DNA of 64,000 nt from Micractinium sp. NFX-FRZ (GCA_029339195.1 JAPTJF010000223.1:1-64000), one strand, 5' to 3'. Counted from the stretch's first letter, positions 30,703 to 43,700 are shown. Notes: generated by a model from the letters alone, not told the origin. Numbers and translations: made by a program.

Positions 30703-33700
30703 ATGCGGCGGCAGCATGCCCCAGCTCTGGTGCTGCTCGTTGTAGCAGGGTCATGCCTGCTGGCGGCTGGGCAGCTGGAGGATAGCCGCCAGGTGCATGG
30801 GCAGCGCAGCCTGCTGGCATCGCCCGCCAGCGCAGGACCCCCGGGCCCCCTGGACCCATTTGGGAGCTTCGCCTCAAAAGAAGAGGCGCTTGCGGCTCTT
30901 CAGCAGGCTCTACACGTCGACCCAAGGACTCCATCAGGGGTTGCGGCAGCGGGGGGCAGCGGCGGCGTGTCTGCTGCTTTCTTCAACGTGCCGGTACGCC
31001 CGCCGCACCTTGCCTGCCGCACAGCTGGCTGGAGTCGGTGGTGCCGTGTTTTGCCTGCCGGCCTGCCACGTGGGCCATGCACCATCTGGCACACCTCTGG
31101 CCTTTCTCCCTCACCACGCCCTGCGGCCTGCGGCCTGCCCCGCCACCTGGCGCCAGCTCAGCCCCTGGCACCCAATCCCCACACCCTGCAGGACAAAAGC
31201 ATGCGGCAGTTCTGGGAGGCTTGGAAATTCAGGTTCAAAAAGGTGACTGTGCCAAGCAGGAGCCTCTGCCCAGCCCAGCCGCTGCCAGTCACAGTACCAG
31301 TGGCGGGTGGTGGTAATGCAAAGGCATATTCAGCACTTGACGCCTCCGCAAAGCCCCTGGGCTGCAGGTTGACATGTATCGGCGCAACCCTCGGCTGGAG
31401 CAGGCTCGCTTCCCCGTGTTCAGCAATAACGTCAAGGTGAGCGGCAGTTGAACGGTACTGAGTGCTGTGCAGCGGGCAGCATGGCAGCGTCGTTTGATTT
31501 GCAGCAGACACACCATAGGCGCGGTCCCCTCCTCACCTCTGGCAAGATTGGCGCCTGTGTCTTGGTTACTGCATACCAGCAAGGTGGGCGCCTGTGTCCT
31601 ATCCACCGCTCAGCCTGGGGAGGAGCGCCGAGCATGGCAGGCAGTGCCTGCTCACCAGCCTGGCGCCACTGCCTGCCGCCACTGCCCGCCTCCACTCGCG
31701 CAATCCCGGTCCGCTCTGCTACCAACCCGCTGCATGCCCACCCCCCGATCCACACTAAGCATCTCACTGCCCTCTCACTGACTGCCCCTGCCCGCGCCGC
31801 ATGCTCCCTTCAACATCCTCCTCCCCTGGTGGCCCCCCACGCCCCCCAACATTCTTGAGGGGTACCATCCTGCCATCTAATGAGAGACCCCAGGGCGTAC
31901 AAGTGATGAGCACGGCCAGTGATGAGCGGTGATGGGGAGGTAGTGATGGCGCGATGAGCACCCCAAGATGGCGTGATGCGCCTCCGAAAGCTAACCCCTC
32001 GCAGCAGCGAGCTGAGAGGGTCGCAAGTGGCTGCGCCGCGGGCGCGGACTACAGTGCTCGTAGCCCGGTGCGGGCAAGGGCCGCCCTGCTGCGCCCTGCT
32101 GAGCAGGGCGCAGCACGGCAAGAAAAGGCCTGCGCCGGGGTGCTTCCGCCACTGTCTAAACTTTGAGGGTGGCATATCTGGCAAACGGGAAGATTTTGTT
32201 GCTAGCTAAAACGCGATAATGGTCCTCAGGGCCACCAAACGCTAGCGTTGCGCCACGTCCCGCCAGGTGGCCGCGCCCAGTGGGAGTGGCAGGGCCAGCT
32301 CGCACGCGATCGCGTTCTACTCGATTGAGAACAACCTCCGTGCAAGATGGGACCCCGATATGACAGGCCGGGTTGAAATGGCGAGGCGGCCCGTGTTACC
32401 ACCGCGCAGTGGCCTGCTGATCATTTTGAAGTTGATCAGATGTTTCCCACAGCCGGCAGCAACCCACGCGAGCACCACCGGGGTGCCCCGCAAAAGCGGA
32501 TGAGGCGGCGGGATGTGAAGGGATGGTTCGGAGGTAATGAGGAGAGATGAGCGGTAGGTTCAACAGATGGGGTGATGGGCGCGGGCATGTCCCCCACAGA
32601 TGAGGTGATGGGCGTGTACACCCTGGGGGTACTCAGCAGGGGGGTGATGAGGCCCTGATGGTACCCCTCAAAACATTCTTTCTCTCGCCGGGTGCGCCCC
32701 TCGCTCCTGCAGCGCATCGCCAGCTCGCTGTCTGACGTGGCCAACCCCAACTGGAGCCGCATGAACAGCAAGCTGGATGCCCCCTTCACGGACCGCTTTG
32801 GGGTGCTGAGGCCCGGAGATTACGATGTGGTGGATGCCGAGCCGCTCCCGCCCAGCCTGTCGGGCATTCAGGCGTGGGACTGGCGTGCCAGGGGTGTGAT
32901 CACAGATGCCAAGGATCAGGGCGCGGTGAGCGGGGGGCGGGGGGGCGCCCTGGCAGGCAGCTCGAATGGGGAGGTGGGGCGCCGGGGGCTCCAGCATGCG
33001 TTGATTGTGTGCGCCCACCATGCAGCGCTATGAACTGATGGCAGCAATGGACTGCACTAACCGCCCCCGCTGCCGACTGCCTCCCCGCCCCCTCCTCCTT
33101 TCCCGCGCTGCGCGCAGTGCTGGGGCTGCTGGGCGTTTGCAGCGGTGGGCGCCATTGAAGCCAAGTGGGCCATCTCAGTGGGGGCACGCAACGCCAGTGC
33201 AGCCATCGACCTGTCTGAGCAGCAGCTGCTGGATTGTGTGACGGCACAGAGCGGCTTCGGCAGCATTGGGTGCGGCGGCGGCTACCTAGAAGAACCGCTC
33301 ATCTATGCCTCCAGGCAAGTGCCGGGTAGTTGCCGGGCAGGTTCTGTGCAGCTGCCTACCAGCAGCCATGCTTGCTTCGAATTCAACGGCTTGGGACTGG
33401 AGGCTGCTAGGGCTTTCCAGGGCCTGGAGGCTACAAGGTTGTCCAGGGTTGGAGGGCGTCTCAGAGGGAAGGTGGCCAGCAGTGGGAGGGCTGGGCAGCA
33501 CCGCCGGACCCCGCTGTGCTGTGGTCACGCTGTGCTCGCACGGCATGCTGTGCCCCACACTGTGCCCTCCCTTGGTGCAGGGGCCTGGGTTTCATCACGA
33601 CAGAGGCCGCCTACCCCTTCAACGCCTCCTCAGACACCCTCACCCCGCCCGCCTGCAACGCCTCCCGCCTGTCCGAGGTGGAGGGGTCGGCAAAGTATGA

Positions 33701-35292
33701 GCTGGCACCAGGCGGCTTCGACCTTGTCCGCCCGTTTTCGGCGGCCGCACTGCGGGAGGTGCGCGGCAGGCAGGCTGTGGTCAGATCAATTGAACAATTG
33801 CAGTTTAACTGGCACAGCCAGCACGCATTGTGGGGCTTGGGAGGGGGAGTTCAACTCAACGAGGTGCTGCTGGCCTGCCGCCTGGGGCATGCAGGGCTGG
33901 TGCATGCCTGGTGCCTCCTCATGCTGCATGTGCATGCAGCATCCCCTCCCGCACCTGCCGCTCTCCCACCCTCAACGCCACCCCTGCTGGCATGCTGTGC
34001 TCATGCTGTGCCCCCACCGCTGCCCACCCCCCGCACCCCGCACCCATGCTGCTACAGGCAGTACTGGTTCAGCCCGTCATTGTTGGCTTCCATGCCACCG
34101 ACATGTACCGCTTTTACGGGGGAGGTGAGGGCGGGTGGTACTGCAGCTGCCCCGCCGCTGACGGTACTGCGCTTACCGCGCCGCGCCTCTGTGGCCGAGC
34201 GCTGCGCCTGCCAGACAGGGACTGAAGTAACACTTGGTTGCACTATAGATATTGCTCTCTTACTGCCCGTCTTTGCCTCCCTTGCTCACCCCACTGTTGG
34301 CCTTACGCCCCGCCCAGGCGTGTGGCTGGCCAGGCAGTGCAGTACCCGTGCTGGCACCGGGCAGTACCCAGTGGGCCGGCTGGATGCCAGGAAGGCACTG
34401 ATGAACCATGCCGTCCTGGTGGTTGGTTTCAACATGACCGCCCGCCCTCCCTACTGGTGAGCTGTCCCAAGGCGAGGGCGCAGTCTAGTGCATCGAATCA
34501 ATCATTCAATCGCACGTCAAGTCAGCAAGGAGCCAGCAGCGGTTGGTGTGGCAGCTGCTGGGCATGCTGTGGTGTGTGTGTGCGGGCAGCTGGGGAAGGG
34601 GCGCGGGTGAGCGGGTGGGTATGTGCGTGAAGGCAGCGGGGCGGGCGGGAGGGCGGGTGGGCATGCAGGAAGCTGTTGGAGTGCAGCGCGTCCTGGGCCC
34701 CTCCATGCCACTGACACGTGGCTCCCCTGCTTTCTGTTTGGCTTGCAGGATCATCAAGAACAGCTGGGGGAAGTGAGTTGGCCTTGGCTTCACACCAGTG
34801 GCCCCCACTCGGCAGGCGGCTATCACGACAGCAGCACCGCATGCACCGAGGGGCCACATGGCACTCGGGCTTGTCACATGCCTGCCCTCCTGCCCTGATT
34901 GCATGCGTCCCGCAAGCACCCGCCACCCGTGCAGGGACACATGGGGGGAGCAGGGGTTTGGCAAGGTTGAGATGGTGGATGCGCCCCAGGGCTCCTGGGG
35001 AAGCTGCTACATGTATTCGGTAAGTGAGCCCTGGCCAGCTGCCCCCCAGCTGCCGCCCAGCTGCCCCCCAGCTGCCTCAGACCCCCTGACGCCGGCAGTC
35101 GGCAGTGCCTTCGGCCTTCGGCCTTCGGCACTGCCCTGCTGCTGCCTGGGACCTGGAAGCCCTGCCCTCCAAAGCCCGGTGCCAGCAGCACACCGTGTCT
35201 GCCCACATTGTTGCCTTTGCTGCAGTGGTTGCTGAAGCCAGCAGAGCTGATGCCCCGGGAGGGCGACCCTGTGCGGCGAGACCCGCCAGGCA
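30703..35292 (+). other. Domain segment: signal peptide, I29-like propeptide and C1A peptidase
   Basis: Exons 30703-30993, 31192-31242, 31368-31436, 32713-32925, 33118-33314, 33581-33758, 34058-34124, 34318-34456, 34749-34772, 34935-35019, 35226-35292. The propeptide shows the ERFNIN-like series FWEAWKFRFKK, RFPVFSNNV and a later DRFGVL. Catalytic motifs: KDQGA ending one exon and CWGCWAFAAVGAIEAKW starting the next (Gln and Cys), LSEQQLLDC, PVIVGFHATDMYRFYGGG, MNHAVLVVGF (His) and IIKNSWGK (Asn) in a 24-nt exon. The Cys-His distance is about 174 residues against about 134 in papain, so there are insertions, notably before the His. A short basic/acidic segment (PREGDPVRRDPPG) leads into the SRCR array and could be a processing site. 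Confidence 0.88.
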
Positions 35293-38200
35293 GTGAGCAG
35301 CTCCTCTGCTTTTGGTGGTACTGTAATGGTGGTGGGAGGGGAACAACACAGCCTGCTGAGTGTCCCGCTCAGTAAGTAGCTGCTTGCAGAGCTCTGCTGA
35401 GCAGCTGTGTCCGCATGGTCCACCTGGCATGCCGCCCTGCACCCAGCAGCGCCCTGCCCGACAGACGTGTTGCGTCACCCTGCACTGTGCAGCTCTGCTC
35501 CCACGGCTGACAGTGGGGCCACTGCTCTGCCCTCTTTCTTGCCTCAACTTGCCCAGCCATGCTCTGGATCCCTTGTATGCCAGGGATAATAATAACTCCC
35601 ACCCGCCCCGCCCTGCAGCCACCATGCGGCTGGTGCCGGGGAACTCGCGCTTCCAGTTTGGGCGGCTGGAAGTGCTCCGGCAGGTCGGCTCGGGGGCCGG
35701 AGTTTGGGGTGAGCGCTGACCAGCTCATGCACAGCATGCCGGGGTGCTTGCCCTACCCCAAACCGTGCTGTGTGCGCCACCCAGCTCATGCACAGCATGC
35801 CGGCCGGCGCATGACTGTGGGGCCGCACTTAAGAGGGGTGCAGCCATGACCGGCCCAGGGGCGCTCCGCATGCATTGCCCTCGCTGGCAAGGACATCTTG
35901 GGAACGCCGAAAGGGTGCATACCCTACCCTGCACCCTGGGTGCAGCGATGTGCTCCCCCTGCATGCAAAGGGACCCCACTGCTCGTGCCGCACCGCTGCC
36001 GCCCGCAGAGTGGACACCCACAGCTAGCGCAAGCTTCCTGCTTGTTTGTGTCTACAGTCCGTTTCTCCGCAGTGAAACTTGCGATACAGGACCCCTCAAT
36101 CCCCCCACTGCCCCCCTGCCCCGTCCCGCCCCCCCTGCTGACCACCAGGCACCGTCTGCAGGCGCGACTTCGACCCCGTGGATGCCACGGTGGTGTGCCG
36201 CGCCCTGCAGCTGGGCACCTCTGGCTACGTGTACGATGGGCCCCAGTATGGGCAGGGGCCCGCAAGCCAGCCCATCTGGCTGTCCCAGGTGAGGACTGGC
36301 CCCCACTTCCGACTCTCTAAAATAATTCGTTTTTGGGTCCAAGTTGGTCTTTTTTTCTTTTCTTTTTTGAACTTCATGAGCAGTATGAGCAAGTGACTGC
36401 AGGCCAGGCTCAGCCCACTCAATCAACCGACTGCTGTTGGTGCCGACTGCTGTTGGTGCCGGCTGCCAGGCCGGCTCTCACGGGGGGGGCTGCGTTATGC
36501 ACGGCACCCACCCCTCTTTCTCTCTGGGATGCCTCTGGTCGCTGCCGTTACCCAGCCCATGACACCTGAAGTGCGTGCTGTGCGTGCTGCCCCCCGCTGC
36601 AGTTGGAGTGCACGGGAGAGGAGGCCACGCTGGAGCAGTGCACCTTCAAGGGGTGGGGCGGCACCGGTTGCACGCACGCCGAGGACGTGTCGATCGAGTG
36701 CGGAGACGCGCTGCCGCGAGGTGGGTGGCTTTGCTGCCTGAGCTTGACTTACTAGTTACTGAAGTACTAGTTACTGAGTCAAGGACCTTGGTAACAACGG
36801 GATTGTAAGGGTGGGCTGCGGCGTGGTCATGCCAGCAGCGGAAGCGCAGGTGGGACGGGATGGCAGCGGGTGTGGGCCTGGCAGGGCGGGGTGTCTGCCC
36901 AGCTCCCGGCTGACCTGGCACGTACACGTACCGCCCCTTTGTACTGCAGTCTCTGTCCGCCTGGTCAATCCCGATGGCAACCTGCGCTCCGGCAGGCTGG
37001 AGGTGTTTCGCATGGGCAGATGGTAGGCCTGGCGGAGAGCAGGGGAGCGGGGGCGGGTGGGCAGCAGGGTGCGTTGCCTGTGTGTGGGCCCAATTCCAGT
37101 GTTTTGTTTTGCTTCCCTGACTGCAAACCTCACCCACGTCTGCACCTCCCTCCACTCCCTGCAGGGGCACCGTCTGGTGAGCGCCTGTGCGGGTACTGTG
37201 GCTGGCAGCATGCCTAGCTATGCTATGTCTGTGCTATGGGTCGCACCATGCCCTGCAACAGGTGGCCCGCCTGCCCGCCACTCGGACCTGCTTGCCCCAG
37301 CTTTCTGATTGCCACGAGCAGCCCCTGGCCCACCCTCTGCCCCCCCGCCCATCCACCCCTGCAGCGACGACGGCATAGACGACCAGGCAGCAGCCGTGGC
37401 CTGTCAGTCACTGGGGCTGGGCAGCTCGGGCATCGCGATTCGGAACGCCCCCTTTGGGCCGGGGGCAGGCCCCATCCTGCTCTCCCGGGTGTCTTGCGCC
37501 GGCTCGGAAGTCAGTCTGGAGGGGTGCCGCCACGCGGGGTGGGGCAATGCCACAGGGTGCACACACGAGGAGGATGTGGGCATCGAGTGCCTGGGAGAGA
37601 ACGGAGAGGCTGACACGCTACCGGGAGTGGGTGAGTGAACCGGGTGGGAGGTGGTACCATAGGCGGTACCACAGGTGCCTGTGGTACCACAGGTGGTACC
37701 ACAGGTCTGTGAGGCAATGCGCAGCTGCCTTGGTGAGTTCCGCAAGCGCGCTGTGGGCGGGGCTGTGGATTGTCCCCTGTGCGGCATGAGTGAGGCACCC
37801 TGCCGCAGCAGTCTGCTGTCCGTACCCTGCCCCCACCACACCCCACCAGCCTGCCCCCTCCTGCCTAAAGCGCGCCTCGTTTCGCCTGTGCCGCCTGCGA
37901 CTGATCACCCGCCCTCTCGCTTCCGACTCAACGCCCGCCCTGCGCTGCCGGCCATCCCACTGCTCGCCCGCCGCAGCCACGGTGCGCCTCGTGGGCACAA
38001 CGAACGCTACCAGGCCGCGGCAGGGGCGGCTGGAGATTTTGAACAAGGGGGTCTGGTGAGTGCGGCAGCAGGGCGTGCAGACTGCCGGTGGGGTGGGATG
38101 AGCGTGTGGGATAAGGGCACCACAGTGGGTAGAATGAGCTAAGATGAGCGGGGCACGGAGGGGCAGCACAGCTGCTATGAATCCTGATCCCAGATCGGAT

Positions 38201-41200
38201 CCCGGGCGTCAGCGACCTGCACTTCTGACCCAGCCTAGACGGGCTGCACATTGCCCACACCATGCCCTGCCCCACCCCTGCTCAACCCCTGTGCCTTGTT
38301 CTGTCCTTACAGGGGGTCTGTGTGTGACGACGGCGCCGACACCAGCCTTGCCAACGTGGCATGCGGCATGCTGGGGTTCAGGCCCACTCCAGGCGTCCCT
38401 AATCAGGCTCTGACAAACGCTTTTTATGGCCCCGCTCCCGAGGCTTCTCCCATTTGGATGGACGGGGTGGCGTGCACAGGTGGGCACAGCTGGCTGGCAT
38501 GCCCTGCCTGCCTTGCTGGCTGGCTGGCATACCCCGCCCGTCCAGCATCCAGCCCGCCCCCCGCACCTTCCTGCGCCAACCCGCCCCTCTGTCTTGCATT
38601 GTGCCGAGCTGGCCGTGAAAGCCCCCAAAGTGTTGGGCAGCAGGTCACAGCGGCGGCATCAGCCCAGCCCGCACGCCCTCCAGCAGCAGCAGGTGCCGAT
38701 GCCCTGCCCTGCCCGCCGGCTGGTATTGGAATCGTGTTTGGTTCACATTGATCAACTCTGGCCGACCCATGCAGGCCGCGAGCGGAAGCTGGAGGAGTGC
38801 CCCTTCAACGGCTGGGGCATCACAAACTGTTTGCACAGCGAGGATGTGGGCGTCGCCTGTGGGGAGCCAGTTGAAGGTGAGGGGAGGTGAATGTGGCAAC
38901 AGGGTAGCAGAGGGGAGGGGCGGGGAGGCTGGCGGTAATGGCAGGCGTGCAGCGGCAGAAGCATGACGTGGGATATCCCACCAGCCAGGGTGCGCCAGGG
39001 TTGCAAGTGCTGCCCTGCCCACCGTGCCTGCATTCCCGTGAACACCCCCTCACCTCCGCACCGACGCGCCCCATGCACGCCCGCCCCGCCCGCACGCCAG
39101 CCGCGGTGCGCCTGGCGGGCGGCACCACGCTCGCAGGGCGGCTGGATGTGCGGCGGCGTGGGGAGTGGGGCACCGTGTGCTCGCAAGGATTCGACCCAGC
39201 TGACGCTGCTGTCGCCTGCCGTACCATGGGCCTGGGAAGCTACGGGGAAGTGCTGCCAGATGGCAGCTACCCGGCAGGTTCCGGGGCCATCCTGGCAGAT
39301 GTCACCTGCCCCCTGGATAGCGGCACCTCGTTTCTGGACTGTGATTCAGCAGAGGGGGGCGCAGCCGGGTGCGAGCACTCGCAGGACGTGTCCATCAGCT
39401 GCACCGATAAGCCGGCAGATACAGGTGAAGCTGGGCGGGCACGGCGGTAGAAAGGCGGTACAGTTTGCATGTACTGCTTTGATCACCCCCGTGTGTGCTG
39501 CGTGAGGACGGGTGGGCGGCACGCTGGAAGGGCAGGGGCCCGGGCAGGCGCTGCACACCTGCTGGCAGGCAGCCACGTGGCACCCTTCAGTGTCCGCACG
39601 TCTCCCTCCTGACTGCCCCGGCTCCCTGCAGTTCCTGTGCGGCTGGTGGACGGCCCTGACCCTAAGAGCGGGCGGCTGGAGGTGCTCCGAGACGGAGTGT
39701 GGTGAGTGATGAAAACGCCGCTGGGCCTTTGCGCACCGCTAGCGATGGCCAATCCGGCCAGCGTCGAGCGTGCGAGGGTGTCGGGCGAGTGCTGCGGGCA
39801 GGGCTCCCAGCCAGGCTCCGTGCGGGTGCTGCACCCACTGGCCCTGTTTTCTGCGCCAGCTTGTTTGGTGCCCAACCGCATTGCATGTGTGTCATCGCTT
39901 TGATCTGCAACCCGGGCTGCTGACCCTGCTTGCCTCCCTGGCGTCGACCTGTGCAGGGGCACGGTGTGCGATGATGGTGCGACGAATGCGGTTGCAGGCG
40001 TGGTTTGCCGCCAGGTAAATTTCTTGGCGTGTGTCATCTTGCGCGGGCTTCACGGCTTGTTTACGCCTTCAAAGCACCCCCGTTGCTGTCCTGCCGTACG
40101 GCCCTTTGCCGCTGCCTGTACTTTCCGTCCCTCGCTGCAACGCTCTGCACGCGCCACGCCTGCCCTGGATGCCCAGCACCCGTGCACACTGCCTTGAGGC
40201 TGGCGCTCTCGCCTGCCGCTGTGCCTTACCGCATTCCTGGCTGCAAGACCACAAGCATATTCACCCCAAACCTGCAGGCCGGGCTCGGTCAGTTTGGTGC
40301 TGTGAGGACCGGGGCGACGTACGGGGAGGGCAGCGGGCCCATCCTGCTTGACCAGGTCAGGCACAGCATGCACGCCGCACTTGCCTGCTTGGAGGGCGCA
40401 AAGGGGGGTGGCCCAACAATGGCTGCATTGGGAGCGGAGGTGCCACCTGGGTTCCACACACAGTGCTGTGCCTGCCAACGGCTCCAGCCACTGCCACAGA
40501 CGCTCACAACAGCCTCTGCTGATCGCGTGCTTTGCTTGCTTGCATCGCTCGTGCGTCGCGCGGCGGGGCGCCAGGTGGTGCCTGTAAAGCACACGCCCCG
40601 GCAGGCAGGGCCCTTCCCCCCCGCCCCACAGCTACTGACTGCCCACTCTCCCGCCTGCAGGTCCGCTGCTCCGGGTCTGAGGCCTGTCTGGAGAACTGCA
40701 CAAGCAGCGGATGGGGGATACATGACTGTGAGTCGGCGCCCAAGCGGCATCCCGCCCTCACGTGTGCCTCGGCAGCCCATGCATGCCATATCAGCTTGAC
40801 ACACTCAGCACTGTGTACCCTGCCCCCAAGTGCACCTCCGCACCGCACGCATGGCTTGAGCACCTCAACACCGCAGCATGGCGGCATTGAAACCCCACCT
40901 GGGTTATAAGGATCAAATCCTGTAGCATCCCAATAAGGAGCTACCGTCTCTTCTGGCCCTGCCGGCTCAGCATCTGGCCCTGCCGGCTCAGCACACATGC
41001 GACTGCTGGCCCTCGTTGTTGAAAGCTTGTGCACCCGCAATGATGCCCCCCTCCCCTGGGTCAATTCCTGGCATGCATTGCACTGCAGGCACTCACGCGG
41101 AGGATCTCGGCATAGACTGCTTGGACTGTGAGTGGCACTCAGGCACTCACAAAGATACACCGCTGCGCCGTGCACCGCTGGCAGCCCTGCACTGATGGAT

Positions 41201-43423
41201 GAGGCATGGTGCTGCTGGGGTCGGCAGCCGTGCGCTGCTGGATGAGGCATGGTGCTGTTGGGGACGGCAGCCGTGCACTGCTGGGAGCGCTCTGCCCTCT
41301 GCTGGCATGGCAGCCAGCCAGCTGCGGCTCCGTAGGCACCTGCGGTAACTTCCCCCACGCGCACCCGCCTTGCCATGTGCATGAGCGATCTCAGCGCCCC
41401 CTGCCCTGCCCCATTGCAGCGCGCCCCGACGACCCCCCGCCCGACCTCTTCAAGGTCAGTAGGTTGTGCACATCCCGCTTCCGCTTTGGACGCCTTGCTT
41501 TCTGTTGATCTCCGCTCTGGCACAGGCTGGCCTCCTGCCGGTTGGGCTCCAACCCAACCGCAGCTCTGGCAGGCGGCCCCAACCCGTTCCCCATGGTCGA
41601 GCAGTCGCCTTCGGCCAGACACGTGTGCCTGTCACCCACACCAAGCCCGCTCGTCTCCCGCACGTCCCCACTCCCCGCCGCAGTTTGCTGGCGTGTGGGG
41701 CAAATACGGCAGCGGCCCCGGCGACTTCAACTACCCGTTTGGAATTGCTGTGGACCCTGCCACCGGCGAGGTGCACGTTGCAGACGTGATGTTGGACCGA
41801 GTACAGGCAAGGCTGCGCCTGTTGACGACCTTGGGCCAATCATCACAGGACCCCTGTTTGGGGCACACCCAGCCAATGCTTGCAATTGGAGATGCTGCAC
41901 GGCGCGCTCCGCACTGCCACTGCACCCCCTCCCTGCGATCCCCTGCCAGCCCCTCCCACCCGCTGCCCACTGCGCCCACCACCCGCTGTGTGCAGCGCTT
42001 CCGGCCGGCGGGGACGCTGCTCGGGACGTTTGGCTCTGGGAGCGCTCCCGCCGCCCTCAACTCCCCCTCTGGCCTGGCGGTCGCGGATGGCCGGGTCTGG
42101 GTGGCTGATTCAGGTAGGGAGGGCAACACTTAAGGAGGCCGCAGCTGGCTGTTCTGCTGGCTGGCTGGGTGTCACATGGGGAGGCTTGCTGGTCTGCCAG
42201 CGGAGCCGTGGTAGCAGGCGTGCCAGCAGCAGCAAGCCGCCGCCGCAGCGGGCGGCAGCATCCGGTGGGCCCCTACGGCGTCACGAGCGGGAGTGAAGGG
42301 CAGGCAGAGCGTGTGCACCAGCAGTGTGCGAGTGCCGGCACGGGCCTGGGCGCCACCACCCCGCTACCCCCGCTTGCCTCGCACAGGCATTGTATTCGTC
42401 CAGCAAACAACCGAGCCCACGTGCCGCATGCAGGCAACCTGCGCATAGCGCAGTACACGACCTCGGGGACGTTTGTCAGCGCCTGGCTGCACGGCTCTGC
42501 CGGTACAGCGCAGATCACTCCGATGGGCATCGCCGTGTTTGGCGACCTGGTGTACGTGAGTCCCGGGCCGGCACGGCACGTGGCGTGCTGGCACGCTGCG
42601 CCTCCCTGCAACGCTCCCGCACTCCTTGACGCTGCGCTGGAGCAGGCCCTTGAAACCACCCGTCCTGCACATTCACCCCACCTGGCGCCACCTCGCCTCC
42701 CCTCCCACGTGCCTCCTCGCCTCCCCTCTGCGCAGTTTGCTGACCGAGAGGGCCGCCAAGTGTCTGTGTATTTCAAAAACGGCACCGTAGCCACCCGCTT
42801 TGGCACCGGGGCCCTGCAACAGCCCACGGGCCTTGCACTGAGCCCCGATGGGCAGACGGTTTACGTAAGTCTCCAGCCGGCCTGCCTCATGTGCCTGCGC
42901 CTGCGCCTGTGCACCCGCCCGCCCGTCGCTCCGATGACCTGCGCCGGCGCCTCCCCTCCTGCCTGCCTGTGCTGGCCCTCAGAGCATCCCCCCACTGTGG
43001 CTGCCAGCACCACAAGCAGTACCCACCCAGCCGCTGCCGTGCGTCCGTGTCCACCATCCCTCCACCCCCTAGCAGGTCTCTGACAACCGCTTGGACCGTG
43101 TGGTACCCTTCAGCCCCTCTGGGCAGCTTCTGGAGCCCTTCACCGGAGGTCCCTCGCAGATCATAGGCCCGGGGCAGCCGTGCGTGAGCGAGGACGGCCT
43201 GGTGGTGGTGCCAGAGTGGGTGATGCACCGCATCCTCATATACTCCTCCAACGGCACGTTCTTGACCCAGTTTGGGCGGGAAGGCAGCAAGCCCGGAGAG
43301 GAATTCCTCCAGCCAAAGGCTGTGGCCTGCACCACTGATGGCTCCGGAGCCATCTATGTCGCAGACACAGACAACTCGCGCGTCGTCAAGTACGAGAGGG
43401 CCTCGCCGCCGAGCGGCTACTGA
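30703..43423 (+). CDS. Secreted papain-like cysteine peptidase with five SRCR domains and an NHL-type propeller (1312 aa)
   Basis: A single open frame over 32 exons (3939 nt), with no stop before the TGA at 43421-43423. Exons are listed under the three domain entries. Start: ATG at 30703, giving MRRQHAPALVLLVVAGSCLL, a clear signal peptide. An I29-like propeptide follows, then a C1A peptidase core with all four catalytic positions (Gln206, Cys212, His386, Asn406), five SRCR domains (about 461-1021), a short Pro/Asp-rich linker and an NHL-like propeller to the C-terminus. Peptidase, SRCR and NHL modules are each well known; I do not know a described protein combining them. Likely extracellular or vacuolar. 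SRCR and propeller probably bind a ligand or substrate. Two introns start with GC instead of GT (33315 and 41807). Confidence 0.87.
31437..32712 (+). other. Largest intron of the peptidase gene
   Basis: 1276 bases between the propeptide exons ending at 31436 and starting at 32713. It contains two blocks of irregular GTGATGGG/GATGAGCG-like repeats (about 31905-31980 and 32500-32660). Nothing resembling a gene or mobile element was recognised. Confidence 0.6.
35619..41127 (+). other. Domain segment: five SRCR domains
   Basis: SRCR1: exons 35619-35708, 36149-36288, 36603-36720. SRCR2: 36950-37022, 37165-37176, 37365-37630. SRCR3: 37977-38055, 38313-38479, 38775-38876. SRCR4: one exon 39101-39424. 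SRCR5: 39632-39701, 39957-40014, 40278-40355, 40661-40727, 41089-41127. Each opens with a VRLV...GRLEV strand, continues with WGTVC or WGSVC, then a VxC helix, a (Q/P)I(L/W)L segment and WG...C...EDVxIxC. Most carry six conserved cysteines (group A-like). SRCR2 contains a 12-nt exon coding the core of WGTVC. SRCR4 has no introns while the others have two to four, suggesting intron loss in SRCR4 or gain elsewhere. Confidence 0.88.
37651..37708. repeat. Clustered GGTACC palindromes
   Basis: Four GGTACC palindromes within 60 bases, inside repeats of GTGGTACCACAGG, in the intron after SRCR2. They could form a hairpin in RNA or DNA. Confidence 0.6.
41198..41283. repeat. 43-bp tandem repeat, two copies
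   Basis: Units beginning GATGAGGCATGGTGCTG lie in the intron between SRCR5 and the linker exon, with a diverged partial third unit upstream. Confidence 0.7.
41420..43423 (+). other. Domain segment: linker and NHL-type beta-propeller
   Basis: Exons 41420-41454 (linker RPDDPPPDLFK), 41684-41806, 41996-42113, 42434-42555, 42736-42864, 43076-43423. At least five blades follow the NHL pattern: GDFNYPFGIAVDPATGEVHV then DRVQRF; LNSPSGLAVADGRVWVADSG; ITPMGIAVFGDLVYFADREG; LQQPTGLALSPDGQTVYVSD; FLQPKAVACTTDGSGAIYVA. The gene ends in YERASPPSGY. The junction 41806/41996 requires a GC donor (GCAAGG); with it the motif RVQRF is restored in frame. Confidence 0.85.
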
Positions 43424-43700
43424 CCTCTTCTTTACCTGTGGTTGAAGTGTTGCTGCCGAGGTCGCTGCCGGGCGCATGCCGCCCTCACTCCCCGCTGCCC
43501 TCGTCACCAACTGTCCCAGTGCGTTCTACCGACGTTTCTTACCTCCTGTTGCCCTGTTGAGTGTCCTCAGCTGACTTTTCCCAGCATCACAAATCAACAT
43601 GCCGAAGCCGCCTACAGCTGGCATGTAAGCAGCTAGCACCCATCACCCCTTGCGCGTACCCCCAAAGCACCCTCACCCCTTGCGCGCACCCTGACTTTCT

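Noticed and set aside
31437..32712. A gene or transposon in the largest peptidase intron
   Set aside because: Frames there are short and low-complexity; no terminal repeats, transposase or reverse transcriptase motifs.
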